Positions 1 to 5,186 of a stretch of DNA of 5,605 bases are shown piece by piece. The notes beneath the pieces were generated by a model, which was not told where the DNA came from, ran no database searches, and saw only the letters and a list, made by a program, of their open reading frames with translations. Position numbers and translations under genes: made by a program. Origin of the DNA: an uncultured Eisenbergiella sp. (GTDB lineage: Bacteria; Bacillota; Clostridia; Lachnospirales; Lachnospiraceae); assembly GCA_948960675.1 (NCBI GenBank), contig CARDPF010000210.1, positions 1 to 5,605 of the forward strand, written 5' to 3'. Position 1 is the stretch's first letter. Every line of letters starts with the position of its first letter.

Positions 1-1
1 G

Positions 2-1372
2 GTGTTGGGAATTCTTTCCGATTTCAAAAAAACTTGGTATTATCTGCGAAAAAACGGTTGGAAAGCCGCATATCTGGCAGCGTCGGAGAGACTTTGGCAA
101 TATCGGCAGCCCCCTTATTGCTATCGGCAGCCCGCCGCGGAGGCGTTGCAAAAACAGCGCGACACGCCGGTGAGCGGTCTGCGCTTTTCCGTGGTGGTGC
201 CTGCTTATGAGACCAAAAGGGAGCATTTGACGGTTTTGCTGGACAGTCTGGCGGGGCAGACCTATCCGCACTGGGAACTGGTTCTTGCGGATGCTTCCGG
301 TAGCGGCAGTGTCAGGGAGACGCTTTTGGATTGGGAGAGGGGGCATCTTCCCCTGCCGGGGCAGGATTGGACGATCCGGTATTGTAAGCTGCCCCAAAAC
401 GCTGGCATTGCGGAGAATACCAACGCCGGGATTGCTCAGGCGTCCGGCGATTATATCGGGCTGTTGGACCATGACGATTTTTTGACGCCGGATGCGCTTT
501 TTGCGTGCGCAAAGGCCATTGAACGGGAAAAAAAGGCGGGGCGGCGGCCACAGGCGCTGTACTCCGATGAGGATAAATGCGATGGGGAAGGAAACCGTTT
601 TTTTTCCCCCCATGCAAAAACGGATTTCAATTTGGACTTGCTTTTGACCAATAATTATATCTGCCATTTTCTGGTGATGGAAAGCAGCTTGCTTAAGGAT
701 TTGCGGCTGCGGCCGGCTTATGAGGGGGCGCAGGATTACGACCTGGTGCTGCGGGCAACAGCGCGGGGGGCGCATTTTGTGCATGTGCCCGAGGTGCTCT
801 ACCATTGGCGCTGCCACAGCGGTTCCACGGCTCAAAATCCCCAAAGTAAAATGTATGCGTATGAGGCGGGACGGCGCGCGGTGGAAGATTTCTGCAAAGG
901 CACCGGGTGGAACGTAGCGGTTTCGCACCTTTCCCATCTGGGATTTTACCGGGTGGAATATGAGGGGGGGATTTTTGCCCAGCGCCCGGATATCGGTGTT
1001 GTCGCCGGACCCCTTCCGGATAAAAAAAAGCTGCGCAGCGGCATTTACGGCCCGGACGGGGAGATGCTATATGCAGGCTTAAAAAAAGGATTTTCGGGCC
1101 CGATGCACCGGGCCGTTTTGCAGCAGGACGTATACGGCGCGGACTTGCGCGCTCTGGAGGTGCGCAGGGAGCTTTTGCCCCTTCTGGAAAAGGCCGGGAT
1201 TTCAGATCTTTCCAAGGCCGGGGAGGCAGACATCCGGCGGGCAAGCCTTGCTTTTTGCAAAGAGGTGCGGCAGGCGGGCTACCGGATTTACTGGGATCCC
1301 CAGAAAATATGCGCGTCCGCTTTCGGGAGGATTACAGGATTTGAAAACGACCATCGTCATTCCCAACTATAA
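2..1372 (+). CDS. GT2 glycosyltransferase with extra C-terminal half-domain (5' end possibly cut)
   Basis: Likely a cytoplasmic, membrane-associated glycosyltransferase that adds a sugar from a nucleotide donor to a lipid-linked glycan. A GT-A fold is seen at residues 61-275. The first strand is RFSVVVPAYE (61-70), followed by LADAS (95-99). The block around NAGIAENTNAGIA (133-145) leads to the metal-binding DHD in LLDHDDF (D156, D158). YSDEDK (187-192) and GAQDYD (242-247, likely catalytic Asp region) follow, then LYHWRCHSGST (266-276). Residues 331-456 look like the second half of another GT2 domain without its nucleotide-binding half. The N-terminus (TWYYLRKNGW) matches what I recall of Lachnospiraceae homologues, so the GTG at 2-4 could be the true start. 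No upstream ribosome site is visible, however, and the gene may begin earlier. TAA at 1370-1372 ends it inside the next gene. The donor and acceptor sugars cannot be read from sequence. Confidence 0.93.
   Translation: MLGILSDFKKTWYYLRKNGWKAAYLAASERLWQYRQPPYCYRQPAAEALQKQRDTPVSGLRFSVVVPAYETKREHLTVLLDSLAGQTYPHWELVLADASGSGSVRETLLDWERGHLPLPGQDWTIRYCKLPQNAGIAENTNAGIAQASGDYIGLLDHDDFLTPDALFACAKAIEREKKAGRRPQALYSDEDKCDGEGNRFFSPHAKTDFNLDLLLTNNYICHFLVMESSLLKDLRLRPAYEGAQDYDLVLRATARGAHFVHVPEVLYHWRCHSGSTAQNPQSKMYAYEAGRRAVEDFCKGTGWNVAVSHLSHLGFYRVEYEGGIFAQRPDIGVVAGPLPDKKKLRSGIYGPDGEMLYAGLKKGFSGPMHRAVLQQDVYGADLRALEVRRELLPLLEKAGISDLSKAGEADIRRASLAFCKEVRQAGYRIYWDPQKICASAFGRITGFENDHRHSQL
101..133 (+). repeat. In-frame direct repeat, 12-base unit with 21-base period
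   Basis: TATCGGCAGCCC occurs at 101-112 and again, identically, at 122-133. The period of 21 bases equals seven codons, so the repeat is in frame. It gives YRQP twice (residues 34-37 and 41-44 of the first glycosyltransferase), in the linker between the N-terminal helix and the GT-A domain. It looks like a small local duplication. It is not a mobile element. Confidence 0.6.
1325..1343 (+). promoter_or_regulatory. Ribosome binding site and TTG start of the second glycosyltransferase
   Basis: GGGAGG at 1325-1330 lies ten bases before TTG at 1341-1343, inside the end of the first glycosyltransferase gene. The TTG is followed at once by the codons for KTTIVIPNYNG, the canonical first strand of a GT2 domain. 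The upstream in-frame ATG at 1248 would add 31 residues with no GT2 character. This site therefore decides the start and implies translational coupling to the upstream gene. Confidence 0.75.
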
Positions 1373-2306
1373 CGGAATTGATTTTTTGAAAAATTGTCTG
1401 GAAAGCGCAACCAAAAGCACGGTTTGCGCATCTATTATTGTGGTGGATAACGGCTCTTCGGATCAAAGCCTTGCATGGCTGTCCCAAAACCGTCCGGATG
1501 TGAAGGTGATCGCTTTCCCAACAAACCAGGGATTTTGTGCGGCGGTCAACGCCGGAATTTGTGCGGCGGATACGCCTTACGTTTTTTTGCTCAACAATGA
1601 CACGACCATAGAGCCGGACTGTATCAAACGGCTGGAGGACGCCATGGAGGAGGAGGCGGATATTTTTTCCGTGGGGGCCAAAATGCTTTCCATGAGAGAA
1701 CCTTTGCTGGTGGATGGCGCCGGGGATCTGTACTGCGCCTGCGGGTTTGCGCGCGCCATCGGCAAAGGAAAGCCCCAAAGCCGCTATGTAAGGCGGCGGG
1801 ATGTGTTTTCCAACTGCGCCGGGGCCGCCCTGTACAAAAAGGAGTTGTTTGATAAAATCGGGCTCTTTGACGAGACGCATTTTGCCTATCTGGAGGATGT
1901 GGATGTGGGCTACCGGGCGCGGATTTTCGGATACCGCAATGTGATAGAGCCTGCGGCGGTGGTCTACCATGTAGGCTCCGGTTCCACGGGTTCCCGCCAT
2001 AATGCCTTTAAAGTGACGTATTCCTCCCGGAATAACGTCTACCTGGCCTATAAGAATATGCCTTTTTTCCAGCTGTTACTCAATCTTCCGCTTTTGTTGG
2101 CGGGGTTTTTGGTGAAATTTTTGTTTTTTTGTACAAAAGGCTTGGGCAAAACATATGCCGCAGGCCTTTGGCAGGGCATAAAGCTTTGCATGTCCCAAAA
2201 AGGAAGGGCGCATAAAGTGCCTTTCCGCTGCAAAAACCTGGGTCATTATGCAAAGATCCAATGGGAATTGTGGAGAAACCTATTGCCCCCGTCACAGTTT
2301 GACTAA
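1341..2306 (+). CDS. GT2 glycosyltransferase, rhamnosyltransferase-like (WbbL/COG1216 type)
   Basis: Predicted to transfer a sugar, plausibly rhamnose, to a growing undecaprenyl-linked glycan on the inner membrane face. The 321-residue product opens directly with the GT-A strand TIVIPNYNG. It has VVDNGSSD (34-41, donor binding), LLNNDT (83-88, the metal-binding D-x-D equivalent, here NND with D87), and YLEDVDVGYR (183-192, with the ED pair near the catalytic base). VYHVGSGST (208-216) is typical of the COG1216 rhamnosyltransferase group. A strongly hydrophobic stretch at about 242-264 (QLLLNLPLLLAGFLVKFLFF) fits the C-terminal membrane anchor of that group. A TTG start with a good ribosome site is preferred to ATG 1248. 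The gene overlaps the upstream gene by 32 bases, so the two are almost certainly one operon. The rhamnose assignment rests on family resemblance only. Confidence 0.92.
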   Translation: MKTTIVIPNYNGIDFLKNCLESATKSTVCASIIVVDNGSSDQSLAWLSQNRPDVKVIAFPTNQGFCAAVNAGICAADTPYVFLLNNDTTIEPDCIKRLEDAMEEEADIFSVGAKMLSMREPLLVDGAGDLYCACGFARAIGKGKPQSRYVRRRDVFSNCAGAALYKKELFDKIGLFDETHFAYLEDVDVGYRARIFGYRNVIEPAAVVYHVGSGSTGSRHNAFKVTYSSRNNVYLAYKNMPFFQLLLNLPLLLAGFLVKFLFFCTKGLGKTYAAGLWQGIKLCMSQKGRAHKVPFRCKNLGHYAKIQWELWRNLLPPSQFD

Positions 2307-2330
2307 AGGCTGAACTGCAATTTGAAATAC

Positions 2331-2359
2331 TTGTGCTTTGGCAAAAGATGGTGTATAAT
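2331..2359 (+). promoter_or_regulatory. Putative sigma-A promoter upstream of the priming transferase
   Basis: A perfect -10 box TATAAT lies at 2354-2359, preceded after exactly 17 bases by TTGTGC at 2331-2336. Only the first three bases of that -35 match TTGACA. Transcription would start near 2366, leaving a leader of about 20 bases that still contains the GAGGA ribosome site at 2374-2378. It lies in the only gap (2307-2385) between the second glycosyltransferase and the priming transferase. I see no terminator in that gap, so it would add to read-through rather than replace it. Confidence 0.5.
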
Positions 2360-2385
2360 ATTGCGGAGTACATGAGGAATGCAGA

Positions 2386-3804
2386 ATGATCAAGGATAAC
2401 CAGAAATATTTCAACCGCCTGCACGTGGTGTTGGATGCGTTTATGATTGCCGCTTCCTATCTGCTTGCCTGGTGGCTGATGTTTGAAAGTAAATTTGCAG
2501 ACCAAAGCGCGGGCAGACTGGGGATGGGCTTTTATTTTTCGGCTCTTTATTTTCTGGTGCCCGGTTATCTTGTTTTGTATTATTGGTTTCGCCTCTATAC
2601 TCCCAAGCGGGTACAGCGCACGGAAGACGAGATTTTAAATGTCTTTCGGGCAAATGTAGTGGGCTACATTTTGGTGCTGGCCGTATTGTTCTTGGCCAAT
2701 TCCTTTGTGGATGAGATGCAGCACTTTTCCCGGAAGATGCTTTCGATTTTTGCGGTGGTCAATACCTGCAGCACCCTTCTTTTGCGTGCCGTGATCCGGC
2801 GGATCCTGCATTTGTTCCGCAAAACCGGGTATAATTTGAAACATATTTTATTGGTGGGGTACTCCCGGGCGGCAGAAGCATATATAGACCGTATCATGGC
2901 AAATCCCCAGTGGGGCTATATGGTACGGGGCATTTTGGACGACAACGTGCCCAGGGGCGCTGTGTATAAAGGGGTAAAAGTGCTGGGGTGTATTGATAAC
3001 CTGCTTTACATCCTGCCGGAAAACAAGTTGGACGAGATTGCGGTTACGCTGTCCCTGCAGGATTACGACCGTTTGGAGGAGATTGTGGATCTCTGTGAAA
3101 AGTCCGGCGTGCATACCAAGTTTATACCGGATTATAACAGCCTGATTCCGGGGAAACCCTACACGGAGGATTTAAGCGGCCTTCCGGTGATCAATATCCG
3201 GTATGTGCCTTTGTCCAATACGGTCAATGCCGTCGTCAAAAGGATGATGGATATTGCCGGTTCTTTTTGCGGTTTAGTGGTTTTATCACCGGTTTTATTG
3301 ACCGTTGCCATATTGGTGAAGGCTACCAGTAAAGGCCCCGTCATTTTTTCACAGGAACGGGTAGGACAGCATAACCGGGTGTTTAAGATGTATAAGTTCC
3401 GCACCATGCGTGTGCAGGAGGAGACGGAGGAGAAAAAGGGCTGGACGACGCGCAATGATCCCAGGGTGACCAGGGTGGGAAGGTTTCTTAGGCGGACAAG
3501 CATGGATGAACTGCCCCAGCTTTTTAATATTTTGATCGGGAACATGAGCCTTGTGGGGCCAAGGCCGGAGCGCCCCCAATATGTGGAGAAGTTTAAAGAA
3601 GAGATTCCCAGATATATGATTAAGCATCAGGTGCGGCCCGGATTGACAGGGTGGGCGCAGATCAACGGCTACCGGGGGGACACTTCCATCCGGAAAAGGA
3701 TTGAGTATGATATTTTTTATATTGAAAACTGGAGTTTGGGATTTGACGTCAGGATTTTATTTTTAACGCTCTTTAAAGGGTTTATCAATGAAAATGCGTA
3801 TTAG
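2386..3804 (+). CDS. Undecaprenyl-phosphate glycosyl-1-phosphate transferase (WcaJ/CpsE-like priming enzyme)
   Basis: Starts the repeat unit by moving a sugar-1-phosphate, most often glucose in this family, from its UDP sugar to undecaprenyl phosphate at the membrane. The 472-residue length matches full-length WcaJ (about 464). Four hydrophobic helices lie at about 12-32, 49-69, 92-108 and 118-136, followed by a Rossmann-like domain (about 152-270, LLVGYSRAAEAYI). A fifth hydrophobic segment at about 293-312 carries the Ser-Pro helix break (S301-P302). The catalytic domain has KFRTM (337-341), DPR (358-360), DELPQLFN with the essential Asp-Glu pair (D374, E375), GPRPERP (391-397) and RPGLTGWAQ (417-425). 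It ends NENAY, as in the WcaJ subgroup. ATG at 2386 follows GAGGA by seven bases. Galactose or another sugar is not excluded. Confidence 0.96.
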   Translation: MIKDNQKYFNRLHVVLDAFMIAASYLLAWWLMFESKFADQSAGRLGMGFYFSALYFLVPGYLVLYYWFRLYTPKRVQRTEDEILNVFRANVVGYILVLAVLFLANSFVDEMQHFSRKMLSIFAVVNTCSTLLLRAVIRRILHLFRKTGYNLKHILLVGYSRAAEAYIDRIMANPQWGYMVRGILDDNVPRGAVYKGVKVLGCIDNLLYILPENKLDEIAVTLSLQDYDRLEEIVDLCEKSGVHTKFIPDYNSLIPGKPYTEDLSGLPVINIRYVPLSNTVNAVVKRMMDIAGSFCGLVVLSPVLLTVAILVKATSKGPVIFSQERVGQHNRVFKMYKFRTMRVQEETEEKKGWTTRNDPRVTRVGRFLRRTSMDELPQLFNILIGNMSLVGPRPERPQYVEKFKEEIPRYMIKHQVRPGLTGWAQINGYRGDTSIRKRIEYDIFYIENWSLGFDVRILFLTLFKGFINENAY

Positions 3805-3843
3805 GTTGACAGCGGGGATTCACAGGACAGGAGAGAAAAAGGA

Positions 3844-5073
3844 ATGGCAACAAAAAGCACAAAAGGAAGCGGAAAAAGCAAGAAAGGCGGTCAGTCAGGC
3901 AGCCGGCGGTATGACGACAGGTATTACGATGAGCGCTATGGCCGCGACGGCTATTCGGAAGGCAGGCGCAGCAGCAGTAAAAACGGCGGCGCAAAAAAGA
4001 AATCGTCGGCAAAGCGCAGGAAGGCAAAGCAAAGAAGGCGGATTCTCATTTTTGCCGTGGAAATTATCGCGATTGTGGTGCTGGTGGGGGTGATAGCCAG
4101 TGTGAACATGATCGGAAAGATGGAAAAGATCCAGATTAACGAAGATGAAGTGGGTATCAGCGAACATGTGGAACAGAACGAACAGATGAAGGGGTACCGC
4201 AACATTGCATTGTTCGGTGTGGATTCCCGGAAAGGGAAGCTGGGGAAAGGACAGCGGACGGACACCATCATCATTGCCTCCATCAATCAGGACACCAAGG
4301 ATGTGAAGCTGGTTTCCGTGTACCGTGACAGCTATTTAAACTTAGGCAACGACAAATACAATAAGGCCAATACAGCCTATGCCCAGGGCGGCGCGGAGCA
4401 GGCGCTGGTGATGCTCAACTGGAATTTTGATATGGACATCACGGAGTACATGACGGTAGGGTTTGACGCGTTGATTGAGACCATCGACGCGCTGGGAGGT
4501 ATCCAAATAGAGGTACAGGAAAAGGAGATCGACCATCTGAACAATTACCAGAGAAGTATGTTTGTGGAAAAGGAAGGGGATCCCTTAAATGAAAACATTG
4601 TCAAGGTGACACAGCCCGGGCTGCAGACCTTAAGCGGCCTGCAGGCGACGGCATACTGCCGTATCCGTTATGTGGGTGACGATTATATGCGTACGGAAAG
4701 ACAGCGGAAGGTTTTGATGGCCTGTCTGGAAAAGGCGAAACAGTCCAATCCGGCTACCCTGGTGGAAATCCTGCAGCGGGTTTCCGAGAATGTACAGACG
4801 AATCTGGATATCACGGAGATGGCGGATATTTTAAAGGATGCGGCCAATTACCGGGTGGTGGCGCAGGACGGCGTTCCTTTTGCGGACAACCGAACCGGCG
4901 GAAAAATCGGAAAGAAGGGCGACTGTATTGTTCCGGCTGATTTGACGCAGAACGTGAAGCTGCTGCATGAATACCTGTTTAACGAGGTGGATTACCAGCC
5001 TTCTGCGCAGGTACTGGAATGTAACGAAAAGATTAAGGCCGATGCGGCCGCTGCGGGAATCCGGGTGCAGTAG
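3844..5073 (+). CDS. LytR-CpsA-Psr (LCP) family glycopolymer-peptidoglycan ligase
   Basis: Probably transfers the finished undecaprenyl-pyrophosphate-linked polymer onto peptidoglycan outside the membrane. The 409-residue product has a basic, low-complexity cytoplasmic tail (1-66), one membrane helix (about 67-90) and an extracellular LCP domain (about 117-295). Motifs match the family: FGVDSR (D127), QRTDTIII (R138, D140), VYRDSYL (R161) and RIRYVGDDYMRTERQR (R283, R286, R288). By comparison with pneumococcal Cps2A these are the magnesium- and pyrophosphate-binding residues. Residues 296-409 form a charged C-terminal region with no motif I recognise. AGGAGAG at 3829-3835 lies eight bases before the ATG, and the gene starts 39 bases after the priming transferase, so the two probably share an mRNA. 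TAG at 5071-5073 ends it. An accessory or regulatory role is possible, as older 'transcriptional attenuator' names imply, but ligase is much more likely. Confidence 0.95.
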   Translation: MATKSTKGSGKSKKGGQSGSRRYDDRYYDERYGRDGYSEGRRSSSKNGGAKKKSSAKRRKAKQRRRILIFAVEIIAIVVLVGVIASVNMIGKMEKIQINEDEVGISEHVEQNEQMKGYRNIALFGVDSRKGKLGKGQRTDTIIIASINQDTKDVKLVSVYRDSYLNLGNDKYNKANTAYAQGGAEQALVMLNWNFDMDITEYMTVGFDALIETIDALGGIQIEVQEKEIDHLNNYQRSMFVEKEGDPLNENIVKVTQPGLQTLSGLQATAYCRIRYVGDDYMRTERQRKVLMACLEKAKQSNPATLVEILQRVSENVQTNLDITEMADILKDAANYRVVAQDGVPFADNRTGGKIGKKGDCIVPADLTQNVKLLHEYLFNEVDYQPSAQVLECNEKIKADAAAAGIRVQ

Positions 5074-5099
5074 GGGCAAAAGGTCAAATGGTATGGTTG

Positions 5100-5119
5100 C
5101 CGAAAGTAGGTGTTTTCGG
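5100..5119. other. Small hairpin downstream of the LCP gene
   Basis: CCGAAA (5100-5105) pairs perfectly with TTTCGG (5114-5119). Two further G-U wobble pairs close a four-base loop (5108-5111). It lies 26 bases after the LCP stop codon and just before the stronger hairpin at 5128-5159. It has no proper T-run on the + strand (TTTAC follows one base later), so terminator function is doubtful. Confidence 0.3.
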
Positions 5120-5127
5120 TTTACAAA

Positions 5128-5159
5128 AAGAGGACCGGCAGAAAGCTGACGGTCCTCTT
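5128..5159. terminator. Strong hairpin, terminator-like, with its T-run on the minus strand
   Basis: AAGAGGACCG (5128-5137) and CGGTCCTCTT (5150-5159) form a perfect ten-pair stem. After one G-A mismatch the stem continues as CAG/CTG (5139-5141 with 5146-5148), closing an AAAG loop. Read on the + strand the stem is followed by GTGCC, not a T-run. Read on the minus strand it is followed by further Ts, giving TTTTT before GTAAA. On the + strand it may be a weak or partial terminator, or an mRNA-stabilising or processing hairpin between the LCP gene and the next glycosyltransferase. The structure itself is certain from complementarity; its function is inferred. Confidence 0.5.
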
Positions 5160-5173
5160 GTGCCATATGGAAT

Positions 5174-5186
5174 GGAGGGGCGCATG
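5174..5186 (+). promoter_or_regulatory. Ribosome binding site fixing the start of the last glycosyltransferase
   Basis: GGAGG at 5174-5178, within GGAGGGG, lies five bases before ATG at 5184-5186. An in-frame ATG at 5172 overlaps this ribosome site and has none of its own, so the 5184 start is preferred. The protein then opens directly on the GT2 strand KIDVIIPT. Confidence 0.75.

Noticed and set aside
352..365. Inverted repeat CCTGCC / GGCAGG
   Set aside because: It is inside the conserved coding sequence, with a two-base gap and no T-run. It is likely a chance product of GC-rich codons.
693..1244. A minus-strand open frame of 183 codons
   Set aside because: It is antisense to the conserved GT2 coding sequence. 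The product is rich in Pro, Arg and Ala as expected from the complement of a GC-rich gene, and it has no recognisable domain.
1248..1340. N-terminal extension of the second glycosyltransferase from ATG 1248
   Set aside because: The 31 added residues lie before the canonical first GT-A strand and are an out-of-frame reading of the upstream gene. A good ribosome site precedes TTG 1341 instead.
1332..2000. A minus-strand open frame of 222 codons
   Set aside because: It is the complement of the second glycosyltransferase, whose motifs are intact on the + strand. No family resemblance or ribosome site supports the reverse frame.
2372..2389. A five-codon frame (MRNAE) whose TGA overlaps the ATG of the priming transferase, resembling a leader peptide
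   Set aside because: If the promoter is right, the transcript starts only about six bases upstream, leaving no ribosome site for it. Such a short frame is expected by chance.
3788..4093. A + strand open frame of 101 codons crossing from the end of the priming transferase into the LCP gene
   Set aside because: It lies in another frame over the basic low-complexity tail of the LCP gene. Its product is Ala/Lys/Arg-rich with no domain, and the LCP frame has the better ribosome site and clear motifs.
5075..5101. GGCAA / TTGCC pairing just after the LCP stop, a possible alternative hairpin
   Set aside because: It has only five pairs over a 17-base loop and is mutually exclusive with the more stable pairing at 5100-5119. 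It is too weak to call a switch.
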